The notes beneath the pieces are model-generated. The model made no database searches. It saw nothing but the letters and a program-made list of their open reading frames with translations, and was not told the origin of the DNA. This document shows positions 47,988-57,108 of a DNA stretch of 64,000 nt, piece after piece. Numbering within the stretch: the stretch's first letter is position 1; every line of letters begins with the position of its first letter. The stretch is from Candidatus Celerinatantimonas neptuna (GTDB taxonomy: Bacteria > Pseudomonadota > Gammaproteobacteria > Enterobacterales > Celerinatantimonadaceae). Location: positions 3,783,501 to 3,847,500 of the forward strand of contig OU461276.1 in assembly GCA_911810475.1 (NCBI GenBank). The letters are read 5' to 3'. The position numbers and the translations under genes were made by a program.

Positions 47988-49163
47988 ATGTTCACCACTT
48001 TCTGGCGAAACCATTGGACAAAGCAAACCCCAATACTGATGTCATTTATGACATTAACTTTTTTTACTGGACTCGGCGGCGCACTCTTTATTCCTGGATT
48101 AAGCCTGTTTCTGACCAATGAAGTCAAAGTTGAGCCTTTTGAGGTTGGTCTGTTTTACACCATTAATGCAATTGGCGGGATTATTTTCAGTCAGTTAATT
48201 GCCCGCTATTCCGATCGCCATGGTCACCGTAAGCAGATTATCCTGATCTGTCTGGTGATGGGGGCTTTGAATTATCTATTGTTCGACTGGTGTCGAAGTT
48301 ACTTAATCCTGATTACACTCGGGATCTTTCTACTTAGCCTCAGCGCTTCATCTATGCCGCAAACCTTCGCGCTGGCTCGAGATTTCAAAGATAATGTTCA
48401 AGAGCGCTCAGTCATGTTTACCTCATTCATGCGTACCCAGCTATCACTGGCCTGGGTTATCGGCCCGGCCATCGCATTCGCAGTTATTGCTGCTTACGGA
48501 TTTCGAACTTTATTTCTCATTGGAATGGGAATTTATGTTATCAGCTTTCTGATTACGCTACTTAAAGTCCCTGATGTTCCACATCAAAAGCCTTCATCTG
48601 AAACATCTCAGTCACTGCTTACTAATAAAGATGTCCTTCTGTTATTTGTCGCATCAACACTGATGTGGGGTTGCAACAGCATGTATCTTATATCCATGCC
48701 CATCTATATTAGCCATCAACTTCATCAACCTCAAGAATTGGCCGGTTGGATAATGGGAGCAGCCGCTGCATTAGAAATCCCGGTAATGCTGGTTGCTGGT
48801 TATTTCACACGTTTTTGGCGGATGAAAAGTCTTTTAATCGTTGCTTGCTTTTGCGGCATGTTGTTTTACTTAGGGATGCATATTTTCCATGCTCCACACA
48901 TTTTATTTATACTTCAAATCGCGAATGCCGGTTTTATTGGTATTCTGGGCGGTTTGGGGATGATCTATTTTCAGGATCTGATGCCAGGTCAAACAGGGCA
49001 AGCAACCACTTTATTTACAAACAGCCTTTATTCTGGCTCGGTGATAGCCGGAGCCGTCGCTGGAGGAATTGCCCAATGTTATAGTTATGGTGCAACTTTT
49101 TTGGTAGGTTGTGTTTTTACAATGATAGCGGCTTTAATTTTAACCAGGGTCAAACCACTTTAG
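47988..49163 (+). CDS. MFS transporter, sugar efflux (SetA/SetB)-like
   Basis: A 391-residue, twelve-helix major facilitator protein. The ATG at 47988 has GAGG 6 bases upstream; the longer frame from 47931 lacks a site. It has the family loop ARYSDRHGHRKQIIL between helices 2 and 3, a second-half opening VLLLFVASTLMWGCNSMYLISMPIYI, and GLGMIYFQDLMPGQTGQATTLFTN near the end. These segments resemble the sugar efflux transporters SetA/SetB of E. coli. The exported substrate is not certain. It is a single gene. Confidence 0.8.
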   Translation: MFTTFWRNHWTKQTPILMSFMTLTFFTGLGGALFIPGLSLFLTNEVKVEPFEVGLFYTINAIGGIIFSQLIARYSDRHGHRKQIILICLVMGALNYLLFDWCRSYLILITLGIFLLSLSASSMPQTFALARDFKDNVQERSVMFTSFMRTQLSLAWVIGPAIAFAVIAAYGFRTLFLIGMGIYVISFLITLLKVPDVPHQKPSSETSQSLLTNKDVLLLFVASTLMWGCNSMYLISMPIYISHQLHQPQELAGWIMGAAAALEIPVMLVAGYFTRFWRMKSLLIVACFCGMLFYLGMHIFHAPHILFILQIANAGFIGILGGLGMIYFQDLMPGQTGQATTLFTNSLYSGSVIAGAVAGGIAQCYSYGATFLVGCVFTMIAALILTRVKPL

Positions 49164-49403
49164 CCCTTTAATCTTTGAATACAAAACATTCAACATTTCG
49201 CCACCTTTGAAAAAGATATACCTGTTTATCTGTCATGTTTTACGTATAACACCAGATACGATACATAGCATTTATTGTTCGTAACAAGTGCATATAATCG
49301 CCACTTCAAAAATAAATGCTATATCAAAAGTGCCTTATTGAAATAATCAAACCTATCAATAAGTAACACCATCTTTTCACATACTCTTTTAATAATATTG
49401 GCT

Positions 49404-51281
49404 ATGCTTTCTTATAGTCGTCCGCATCTATTAAGACATATGACCTATCATCAAATAAAACCCGGGTGGATAGAATCCACAGGAAGTACTCAGGAAAATC
49501 AGCGGATTAAAGAGCTTTACCGTCTAAATATCCTAGATAGTGAACCAGAAGAGCGCTTTGATCTGTTGCTTTCACTTATCAAACAACTCATAGGTGGTGA
49601 ATTTGTACTCCTGTCACTTGTAGATAAACACCGCCAATGGTTTAAATCAAAAATTGGATTAGAAGAAAATGAACATCCACGCTCATGGTCTTTTTGTGCC
49701 CATACTATAGAACAGCCGGATCATTCTTTGAATGTCGAAGATACACTTAAAGATGATCGATTTTATTCCAATCCGCTGGTCATTAATCCACCCCATATCC
49801 GTTCTTATTTAGGCTGTGCCATAAAAAGTCCAACAGATCAGTCAATCGGTTCAGTCTGTGTATTAGATACCAAACCACGTCAATTTACAGAAAAACAAAT
49901 TCATGAATTAGAAACCATTACCCATATTATTAGCCGGGAAATATGGCGTGATCAGCTTGTCATTGATGAGCAAAATCACCTGATCCAGCAAACCCTGTAT
50001 GATCCATTGACAGGACTTCCCGCTCAGCAGCTATTTATGCACCGTCTTGAAGCTATTTGTGGACAAAAAGCCGATCAGGACTTTCACCTCATTGTCATGA
50101 ATGTTCAGCGATTTCGCGTTGTTAATCGGATGTATGGTCGAATTATTGGAGACCAACTATTGTGTGAGCTTGCATCTAAAATTCAGTCGATTTTACCTCT
50201 GGAGCATTATCTGGCCAAACTTCGCGATGACAGATTTGCCATCTTACTTCGTGGCAGCCGTGAACAGTCCAAATTTTTACTGCGCATGAATATAATTCTG
50301 GAGCAACCGCTCGTCCCATCACACCCCAATCTCATTATCTGTTGTTCGGTTGGTGTCTCGGCAATTACACCTGGATTCTACAATCGCGATGAAGTGTTTA
50401 ATCAGGCTAATAGTGCCATGCGAGCTGCTCCAGAACTCTCTCAAGGAGTTAGTTTTGAAAGTTATGCCCCAAATCAAGAACGGATGCTTGTCAGAGGATT
50501 TGAAATCGAAAATAGACTCCGTGAAGCCATCAAGGAAAATGAATTCGAAATGGTCTATCAGCCGATTGTTCAGGTCGTCGATGGTGAAATGATTGGTGTT
50601 GAAGCGCTCATTCGCTGGCCCTGGAAATCCGGGCAATATTTGTCACCACTTGAATTTATCCCTATTGCAGAAGAAAGCGGGCTGATCCGTTCATTGACAC
50701 GTTGGATCATTAAGACGACATGTCACGAATTTTCTGAAATTTATGAAAAATTCTCTACGCCTCTTTATCTGTCAGTTAATATCAGTAGCGCTGATTTACT
50801 CGACCTTAGCTTTACTAACTATATTCTTAAAACACTCAATGAATATAAACTACCAGCAAGTCGCCTAAAACTTGAGGTAACAGAGCATTCAGTCATTAAA
50901 GATATTGAACTTGCAGTTGCGCAAATGCAAAAACTTCAAGAAGCTGGGGTTTGGTTTGCAATCGATGATTTTGGAACAGGTCATTCATCATTGCGCTACT
51001 TACAACTTCTGCCTGCAACAGTTTTAAAAATTGACCGCTCCTTTATTAATGGGGTCACTTCACTGGAACGGGATGCAACAATTACAAGAGCGACCATTGC
51101 TCTTGCTCATAGCCTCAATAAGAATGTAATTGCAGAAGGCGTAGAAAAACCAGAACAGGCAAAATTCCTACGCGAACATGATGCCGAATATGCTCAGGGG
51201 TGGTTTTATGCCCGCCCAGTCCCCATTAAAGAACTTCTAAATTATCATCCACCTTTTGATTTTCACAAATCAGATGCATAA
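49404..51281 (+). CDS. GAF / degenerate GGDEF / EAL protein, probable cyclic-di-GMP phosphodiesterase
   Basis: About 625 residues without a membrane helix. A GAF sensor spans about 35-190 (VLLSLVDKHRQWFKSKIGL). A GGDEF-like domain spans about 205-355, where the active-site loop reads AKLRDDRFAIL in place of GGDEF, so it cannot make c-di-GMP. A full EAL domain follows with EALIRW near residue 400, VNISSADL, LKLEVTEH, AIDDFGTGHSSL, LKIDRSFI and IAEGVEK. The metal and catalytic residues look intact. The start is uncertain: ATG at 49404, TTG at 49398 and ATG at 49440 are all possible. Its last 19 bases overlap the convergent DUF4870 gene. Confidence 0.88.
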   Translation: MLSYSRPHLLRHMTYHQIKPGWIESTGSTQENQRIKELYRLNILDSEPEERFDLLLSLIKQLIGGEFVLLSLVDKHRQWFKSKIGLEENEHPRSWSFCAHTIEQPDHSLNVEDTLKDDRFYSNPLVINPPHIRSYLGCAIKSPTDQSIGSVCVLDTKPRQFTEKQIHELETITHIISREIWRDQLVIDEQNHLIQQTLYDPLTGLPAQQLFMHRLEAICGQKADQDFHLIVMNVQRFRVVNRMYGRIIGDQLLCELASKIQSILPLEHYLAKLRDDRFAILLRGSREQSKFLLRMNIILEQPLVPSHPNLIICCSVGVSAITPGFYNRDEVFNQANSAMRAAPELSQGVSFESYAPNQERMLVRGFEIENRLREAIKENEFEMVYQPIVQVVDGEMIGVEALIRWPWKSGQYLSPLEFIPIAEESGLIRSLTRWIIKTTCHEFSEIYEKFSTPLYLSVNISSADLLDLSFTNYILKTLNEYKLPASRLKLEVTEHSVIKDIELAVAQMQKLQEAGVWFAIDDFGTGHSSLRYLQLLPATVLKIDRSFINGVTSLERDATITRATIALAHSLNKNVIAEGVEKPEQAKFLREHDAEYAQGWFYARPVPIKELLNYHPPFDFHKSDA

Positions 51282-51652
51282 TCATAATAAGCTCGGTTAC
51301 TTGTCAGCCGGGCCAGTCCACGCAAAATCCGATATGCGGACCAGATCCACACTAACAATAAAATAAGGTAGCCAACCAAAATAATAGATAAGGCAAACCC
51401 TACAATCGCCCACCCGAGCGACCACCAGAAAACAGTTATAATATTCCGATAATGATCTTCAAATAAACTACCTGCCACATCACTGCATTTCACCATAGCC
51501 CATATGGCACCAATAAACCATAAAACGCCGGTGAAAACACCTAAGACCATTAAAATGTAGGCAATCAAAGCATGATTCTTTGCTTCAAGATCGTAACCGG
51601 ATAACATATTAGGAGCATTATATTGCGAACCATAATATCCCATCTTATCCAC
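51263..51652 (-). CDS. DUF4870-type membrane protein
   Basis: A 129-residue protein with three or four membrane helices: ALIAYILMVLGVFTGVLWFIGAIWAMV, then FWWSLGWAIVGFALSIILVGYLILLLVWIWSAYRILRGL. The pattern, with SLFEDHYRNIITVFWWSL between helices, is typical of the DUF4870 / Tic20-like small membrane proteins of proteobacteria, whose function is unknown. Its 3' end overlaps the end of the convergent EAL gene by 19 bases. Confidence 0.75.
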   Translation of the reverse strand: MDKMGYYGSQYNAPNMLSGYDLEAKNHALIAYILMVLGVFTGVLWFIGAIWAMVKCSDVAGSLFEDHYRNIITVFWWSLGWAIVGFALSIILVGYLILLLVWIWSAYRILRGLARLTSNRAYYDYASDL

Positions 51653-51766
51653 CTGCTGCTTGTCTTAGCATCTGTATTAAGTATATACAGATTATCTCAG
51701 GCTGCATTCTTGATGAACACTCTCTCATAATAAGGGAAAAGATTCGGTTTTTCCGATGGGAGGCAT

Positions 51767-52321
51767 CTATTCTTCTGGTGATAAATAGCGCCTACAAATC
51801 TCTGCACTATCCAATGCTTCAATCGACACGCCGAAACTCTCAATAGCAGATAACGTCAGATTATGATGCTGACGGATTTCTACTCCGCTTGCATGTGCTT
51901 TATCATGACTTGTATGTGCATCAGCAGCAAGAGTTACCCGATAGCCTAAACCTGCAGCCCGACGTACCGTTGTATCAATACAAAACTCACTGGAATAACC
52001 TGCGATAATCAAATGACGGACATTTAAGCTGGCAAGAAGCGCATCGAGCGATGTACGAAGAAACGAATCTGGTGTTGTCTTATCCACCCGGTGATCACCT
52101 GGCTCAACAATTAATCTAGAATAAAGTTGCCATCTGGAACTACCTTTCGCAAGGGCATCATCACCCGGTGTATGATGCTGAATAAATATAACGGGACATT
52201 GACTTGCACGGGCCAAAACTGTTAGTTGATTAATTCGTTCAACGACACACTGGCAATCAGCAGGCTCTGGATTAAACAACCCTTGCTGGACATCGATAAC
52301 CAAAACTGCAACATTTTCCAA
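51767..52321 (-). CDS. Isochorismatase-family cysteine hydrolase
   Basis: A 184-residue cysteine hydrolase. The TTG at 52321 is chosen because AAGGAG lies 6 bases upstream and the protein then begins MENVAVLVIDVQ; the longer ATG frame would read through that ribosome site. The catalytic triad is D10 (VIDVQQGLF), K81 (VDKTTPDSF) and C114 (GYSSEFCIDTTV). Family members hydrolyse amides or vinyl ethers (nicotinamide, isochorismate, ureas). The substrate is not predictable. It is divergent, 169 bp apart, from pncA of the same superfamily. Confidence 0.85.
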   Translation of the reverse strand: MENVAVLVIDVQQGLFNPEPADCQCVVERINQLTVLARASQCPVIFIQHHTPGDDALAKGSSRWQLYSRLIVEPGDHRVDKTTPDSFLRTSLDALLASLNVRHLIIAGYSSEFCIDTTVRRAAGLGYRVTLAADAHTSHDKAHASGVEIRQHHNLTLSAIESFGVSIEALDSAEICRRYLSPEE

Positions 52322-52490
52322 AACAGACTCCTTTTTAATAAAAATCCAAACTTTCAATATCCACAGTAAATCTAAGTAATAAGTACCAAAGCGCTTAAAA
52401 GAGATGACACCAGCCTTATAAAATTAGCATGGATGTTTCTCTAAACAAACTTTAGAATGAATCGATTAATATTCCAATGAAGGATTTGTG

Positions 52491-53099
52491 ATGTCCGAGT
52501 ACAATCATGGTCTAAATTTAGCGTCAAATGATGCGTTACTGATTGTAGACCTTCAAAATGACTTCCTCCCGGGAGGCGCATTAGGTATTGAAGGTGCAGA
52601 TGAAATTATTCCGACAATCAATGCTTATATTGAAAAATTTGAGCAAAAACAACAGTGTATTATTTTTAGTCGTGACTGGCATCCTCAAGACCATTGTTCG
52701 TTTAATAATCAAAGTGGCCCATGGCCAGTTCATTGTGTTCAAAACACACATGGAGCAGCTCTTTCTAATATATTAAATTGGCCATCTCAGGCTCTGTTAG
52801 TTTCCAAAGCAAATACCTCATCAGAGGATGCCTATTCAGCCTTTGAAAAAACAGCATTAGCAACCAGATTAAAAAATATGCATATTGAACGCTTGTTTAT
52901 TTGCGGTTTAGCAACCGACTACTGCGTACTACACACAACGCTGGATGCCATAAAAGCAGGTTTTGATTGCTATTTACTCACAGATGCAATTGATGCCGTT
53001 AATATACAATCAGATGACGGTACGAAAGCAATTGAAAAAATGAATCAGGCTGGGGCAACGCCGATCACAATAGGTGAAATTGACACAGTGACTCAATAA
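52491..53099 (+). CDS. pncA: Nicotinamidase
   Basis: Hydrolyses nicotinamide to nicotinate in NAD salvage. It has 202 residues from the ATG at 52491, with AAGGA 6 bases upstream; a GTG directly before it is the alternative. Catalytic Asp is D20 in LIVDLQNDFLPGGAL. The metal site is SRDWHPQDHCSF. The lysine lies in VSKANTSSEDAYSAF. The nucleophile is C145 in GLATDYCVLHTTLDA. All are PncA landmarks. It is probably monocistronic and ends at a shared terminator. Confidence 0.93.
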   Translation: MSEYNHGLNLASNDALLIVDLQNDFLPGGALGIEGADEIIPTINAYIEKFEQKQQCIIFSRDWHPQDHCSFNNQSGPWPVHCVQNTHGAALSNILNWPSQALLVSKANTSSEDAYSAFEKTALATRLKNMHIERLFICGLATDYCVLHTTLDAIKAGFDCYLLTDAIDAVNIQSDDGTKAIEKMNQAGATPITIGEIDTVTQ

Positions 53100-53124
53100 A
53101 ATGAAATCTCAAATATAATTCATA

Positions 53125-53149
53125 AATGCCGCCTATCAAAGGCGGCATT
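53125..53149. terminator. Hairpin between pncA and hsp20
   Basis: AATGCCGCC (53125-53133) pairs with GGCGGCATT (53141-53149), a 9-bp GC-rich stem with a 7-nt loop between the convergent pncA and hsp20 stops. It is probably used in both directions; no strong U-tract. Confidence 0.7.
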
Positions 53150-53161
53150 ACGACTATTCCA

Positions 53162-53587
53162 TTAATGGATATCGATCCGGTGACTTTCTTCCTGTTTCGG
53201 TTCTGTTTTAGGTAGTGTCAGATAGAGCATGCCACTATCAAATTTCGCATCAATAGCAGACTCATCTACATTTTCAGGCAATTGAAAACGCCGGGTGAAC
53301 TGTCCATAAAACCGTTCGCTCAAATGCAGTTTTTCATCACTTTTTTCATGCTTCCGTTCACCACTTAAAATAAGTGCACCATCTTCTATCGCTAATTTGA
53401 TATCCTCTTTATTCATCTCCGGCAATTCAACTTTCAACTGATAATTATCAGCAGTTTCACTGATATCAGTAGCTGGAAGCCAACGCCCATTCGGGCTAGA
53501 AAATGGGCTGGGCCAATTCACCAACGAACCAAAACGGCTAAATAGATCGTCAAACTCTTCAGCAGGATTCCATGGACGTAATTTCAT
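53162..53587 (-). CDS. Hsp20 / alpha-crystallin small heat-shock protein
   Basis: A 141-residue chaperone that holds unfolding proteins. The ATG at 53587 follows the strong site AAAGGAGG; a longer frame from 53623 would begin upstream of that site. It opens MKLRPWNPAEEFDDLFSRFG and has the alpha-crystallin domain WLPATDISETADNYQLKVELP. GALILSGERKHE and the terminal IxI-like DIH tail after RIDIH complete it. A heat-shock-type promoter lies 72-100 bases upstream. Confidence 0.92.
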   Translation of the reverse strand: MKLRPWNPAEEFDDLFSRFGSLVNWPSPFSSPNGRWLPATDISETADNYQLKVELPEMNKEDIKLAIEDGALILSGERKHEKSDEKLHLSERFYGQFTRRFQLPENVDESAIDAKFDSGMLYLTLPKTEPKQEESHRIDIH

Positions 53588-53658
53588 ATTGACCTCCTTT
53601 ATCAGGTGTATACCTAATGTCATTTAACTCAGGCAATATCATTTATCGCCTACTAATG

Positions 53659-53687
53659 ATCTAGGGTAAAGGAACGACTTTTTCAAG
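53659..53687 (-). promoter_or_regulatory. Sigma-32 (heat-shock) type promoter of hsp20
   Basis: On the minus strand CTTGAAA (53681-53687) and CCCTAGAT (53659-53666) are separated by 14 bases. This closely fits the sigma-32 consensus CTTGAAA / CCCCATnT with 11-16 bp spacing, upstream of hsp20. It indicates heat induction. Confidence 0.7.
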
Positions 53688-53710
53688 GGGAATAAAGCGG
53701 AAATTTCACT

Positions 53711-53739
53711 GAAAATAGCCTCCAGAAAAACTGAAGGCT
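53711..53739 (-). terminator. Terminator of the lactonase-dehydrogenase operon
   Basis: On the minus strand AGCCTTCAG (53731-53739) pairs with CTGGAGGCT (53717-53725) with one G-T pair, and ATTTTC follows. It lies 71 bases after the lactonase stop. Confidence 0.65.
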
Positions 53740-53809
53740 TATTCATGGATGTCGCCCTGACATTCAAAGCATTTTTGGTTATCTTCCAAAATAGAATGAT
53801 CTCAAGAGA

Positions 53810-54601
53810 TCAGCTGAAATACTCTGGTGCTTTCTTAAATTCAGCCCAAACCGGAGAGTCGTGTCCGGTCACGACTTTTGCATTATTTTTATTGGCTAAT
53901 GCACGCAATTTCTGGACAGAACGAACCGTCTCAACCGTTGACGCAACAAATCCTGGCAAAGCTTTTTCTTCCCAGTGATCCGTCGTATAAACAGCATCGC
54001 TGGTAATTAACATCGAACCGTTAGCAGCAAGGTTAATCAGAAAAGACATATGGCCTGGAGAGTGGCCAGGAGAAAACACTGTGATTAATGTGCCATCACC
54101 ATAAACATCATAATAATCATCAGAATCTCCATTTAAAAATAACCAGTCCAGCCCAGGTTTGTCAAAATCCTTACGGATATATCCTCCACGGGCAAACCAG
54201 TCTGGCGTAAAGGCATATTCATATTCACTGCGCTGTACAATATGAGTCGCATTAGGAAAACGCCCAATAGCCCCTGTGTGATCAAGATGCAAATGCGATT
54301 GAACCACATATTTAACATCCATTGGATCGATCCCAAGTGCTTTTAACTGAGAAACGCATCCTTCAGATTCATCCATGATTGGCCAGTAAACATCACAGAT
54401 TTTTCCCCAATATCCCCTTGGGTCTAAAGCCGCTTCAACTGCATTACCTCCATCGATAATTGTATGGCCTTTAGGATGAGTAATAAGAAAAAACGGAACA
54501 GGGATCTCACACTCAGCGCCCTCGCCCTGATTCATTTTAATACTATGAACTTTGCAGCGAAGCGAACCACTTTGAAGCATATATAATCGAATACCTGTCA
54601 T
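53810..54601 (-). CDS. Metallo-beta-lactamase-fold lactonase (N-acyl homoserine lactonase / gamma-butyrolactonase, BlcC/AttM-like)
   Basis: A 263-residue lactonase. The zinc motif is SHLHLDHTG with H103, H105, D107 and H108. Downstream ligands are in FSPGHSPGHMS, ITSDAVYTTDHW and VVTGHDSPVW. Length and segments such as PFFLITHPKGHTIIDGG resemble Agrobacterium AttM/BlcC, which opens gamma-butyrolactone and also hydrolyses acyl homoserine lactones. Its ATG overlaps the stop of the alcohol dehydrogenase gene (TAATG), so the two are co-translated. The neighbour favours butyrolactone use over quorum quenching, but activity on both is possible. Confidence 0.85.
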   Translation of the reverse strand: MTGIRLYMLQSGSLRCKVHSIKMNQGEGAECEIPVPFFLITHPKGHTIIDGGNAVEAALDPRGYWGKICDVYWPIMDESEGCVSQLKALGIDPMDVKYVVQSHLHLDHTGAIGRFPNATHIVQRSEYEYAFTPDWFARGGYIRKDFDKPGLDWLFLNGDSDDYYDVYGDGTLITVFSPGHSPGHMSFLINLAANGSMLITSDAVYTTDHWEEKALPGFVASTVETVRSVQKLRALANKNNAKVVTGHDSPVWAEFKKAPEYFS

Positions 54602-55761
54602 TAAAAAGCCTCACGATAGAGTTCAAGTGCACTACCTTGCGTCACTTCAACCGGATTATTAACAAGCAAACGGGTTTGCTTCATTGCTTCTTCGGCGAGC
54701 ATTGGGAGACTCTCTTCTGTCACATTGACATCACGCAAACGGCGGGGAGCGCCACTTTCATCCATTAATTTAAGCATGAAATCAACAAAAGCTGCTGAAC
54801 GGGTCTGTGCATCACCTTCTCCAGGAATACCAACCGCATCAGCCAATTCAGCATACAAAGGAGCTGCAACTTTAGCGTTAAAACGCAAAACCGGGCCTAA
54901 CATCAAGGCATTAGTCAGTCCATGAGGAAGATGAAAATTCCCACCTAACGGATAAGCTAACGCATGAACAGCGGCCACCGGCGAGTTGTTAAACGCCTGA
55001 CCGGCCAACATCGCACCTAATAAAACATTTTCACGGGCCTCACGATTTTGCCCATCCTTACAGGCAGGAATCAGATGATGAGCTAACAAACGCAATGCTT
55101 CCCGGGCCAATGCATCGGATAAAGGATTTTTCTTAAATTTAGATGTATACGCTTCAATGGCATGAACCATAGCATCGATGCCAGTTGCCGAAGTATGAAT
55201 CGCAGGTAATCCAACAGTCAGTTCAGCATCAAGAAGTACAAAATCGGCGTATAGTTGCCGGGCAACTACCCCCATTTTAGTGGTTTCACCAGTTGTAATA
55301 ATTGAAATATTGGTCACTTCTGAGCCAGTTCCTGAAGTAGTCGGGACTAAAGCAAGAGTCACTCGATGGCCGGTTACATTATCAATGCCATACATATCAC
55401 TCAAATCTTGGTCAGAACCAATTAAAACTGAGACCAGCTTAGCGGTATCCAATGATGACCCACCACCAAGACCTAACACAATATCAATTCCTTTAGAACA
55501 GGCAAGTTCTGCACACCCACGAACAATATATTCAGCAGGATCAGCAACAACATCATCATAAACCAAAACATCAAAACCAGACTCTGTCAGTGATTTTTGA
55601 ACAGGTTCAATCAAACCTGCTTTTATCAGTCCGGCATCAGTGACCAACAATAGTTTACGGGCAGCAAATCGTTGACTTAACAAGGCTCCCAGTTGAGATG
55701 CGCCCCCCCATTCAAGATGAATATCAGGAACGGTTGTAAAACTAAACGAATTGAATGACAT
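54601..55761 (-). CDS. Iron-containing alcohol dehydrogenase (possible 4-hydroxybutyrate dehydrogenase, BlcB-like)
   Basis: A 386-residue group III (iron) alcohol dehydrogenase. The nucleotide-binding loop is VLGLGGGSSLDTAKL. PTTSGTGSEVTNISIIT follows, and metal ligands lie in GIDAMVHAIEAY and HALAYPLGGNFHLPHGLTNALML. In Agrobacterium, BlcB of this family oxidises 4-hydroxybutyrate to succinate semialdehyde beside the lactonase BlcC. The same pairing here suggests that role. No succinate-semialdehyde dehydrogenase gene is adjacent, so the third step would be elsewhere. Confidence 0.88.
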   Translation of the reverse strand: MSFNSFSFTTVPDIHLEWGGASQLGALLSQRFAARKLLLVTDAGLIKAGLIEPVQKSLTESGFDVLVYDDVVADPAEYIVRGCAELACSKGIDIVLGLGGGSSLDTAKLVSVLIGSDQDLSDMYGIDNVTGHRVTLALVPTTSGTGSEVTNISIITTGETTKMGVVARQLYADFVLLDAELTVGLPAIHTSATGIDAMVHAIEAYTSKFKKNPLSDALAREALRLLAHHLIPACKDGQNREARENVLLGAMLAGQAFNNSPVAAVHALAYPLGGNFHLPHGLTNALMLGPVLRFNAKVAAPLYAELADAVGIPGEGDAQTRSAAFVDFMLKLMDESGAPRRLRDVNVTEESLPMLAEEAMKQTRLLVNNPVEVTQGSALELYREAF

Positions 55762-56268
55762 TGTGTTTTAATCCTTTTTTATATTTTTACGGTTCATCAT
55801 GCCTAAAACAAGCAGATAAAAAGACAATAATTGAGATTATTCTCATATTGCCAAAGCCTAACCGCTGAAATCCAATCACTAAGGCACTCATTCATAGCTC
55901 TTAGATACATGTCCCTATCCGTCAGAATTTAATGGTTGAGATAAACCATCAAACAAATATGTATATAAGAAAATCTTAATGACCTAAAAATCGTTCCAGA
56001 TAATTTCAGCAGGTCTAAGTTATGAATTTAAAACTAAATATTCAGTCTTTTCGATGTCAAAAAACATCCCAAAACACGCAAAGCACATAACTTTCACTCA
56101 GCAATATAATGAAGCGTCAATACTCACTCTAAATGTTGGGAATAGCACTGATTTGTATCAATAGAAATGAATGAAAAAGGCGTTAAATAGACTCTGTTCT
56201 AGATAATAAATCACATATAGTGGTTATCCATCCATTTTAAAGCAATTTTCCGATTAAGCGTTTTACTC
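55762..56268. other. Intergenic region left of the insertion sequence
   Basis: About 500 bp between the start of the dehydrogenase gene and the IS. It must contain the dehydrogenase promoter on the minus strand. Otherwise nothing is recognisable. Confidence 0.35.
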
Positions 56269-56270
56269 TA

Positions 56271-56287
56271 GGGCGTGTTGGTCTTTG
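56271..56287 (+). repeat. Left terminal inverted repeat of the IS
   Basis: GGGCGTGTTGGTCTTTG, directly after the TA duplication at 56269-56270. Confidence 0.75.
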
Positions 56288-56352
56288 TTTAAAAAGTAAA
56301 CGGCATAACAACAAGGTATAATTAATTTCGCCAAAAAACAACCAAACCTAGA

Positions 56353-57096
56353 GTGGCTATACCTCGGACAATGTTAACAGATAAAAGCTGGGAAAAGCTT
56401 AAAGAATTGATGCTCGATAGGGAGCGGGTTTACAACAAAATTGACCACAGAATGACCTTAGAAGGTATCTTGTATCGAATGCGCACAGGTATTCCATGGC
56501 GAGATTCACCGCCTCATTTTGGTTAATGGAGTATGGTATTCAAACAATTTAATCTTTGGTCCAGAAAGGAGTTTTAAATAATATCTTCAAATGGTTATCA
56601 AAAATATCAGATACCGAATGGTTGTTTATTGATGGCCGTATTGTCAAAGTCCATCAGCATGCCAGCGGTACAGGAGGATCAATCGGGAAAAGTCGAGGTG
56701 GACATTCAACGAAGCTCCATTTAGCTGTAAACAGTCATGGTTTGCCTGTTAATTTCGAGCTAACTGGGGCCACAGAAACGACATAACCATGGCTGAATCA
56801 TCCCCCCGAATTGCGAAATAGCGATTGCTGATAAGGGCTACGACAGCCAGACATTTCGAGATAATGTGAGCGAAATTAAAGAAGCAAAAGCAGTTATCCC
56901 TCGAAGAAAGGACAACACGAAGAAAAATGCTGATATGGATTGGGCCATGTATAGACACCGCCATTTAGTTGAAAATGCATTTGCTAGAATTAAACATTTT
57001 AAAGCTTTTTCAACGAGATACGATAAATCAGAGAGAAATAACTCAGCAATGTTGGTCCTTTCATTTATCATGATTTGGCTTTCAATGTATTGCTGA
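56353..57096 (+). pseudogene. IS5-family DDE transposase, inactivated
   Basis: The gene probably began at GTG 56353 (VAIPRTMLTDKSW). It has an in-frame TAA at 56524-56526 where family members have FG-x-W, a one-base frameshift near 56560-56568, and another change near 56784-56800. The three DDE regions can still be found in different frames: WLFIDGRIVKVHQH (Asp), IADKGYDSQTF (Asp) and HRHLVENAFARIKHF (Glu). The end AFSTRYDKSERNNSAML is typical. The multiple lesions mean it is an old insertion. Confidence 0.85.
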
Positions 57097-57108
57097 GTAA
57101 ATTATGTA

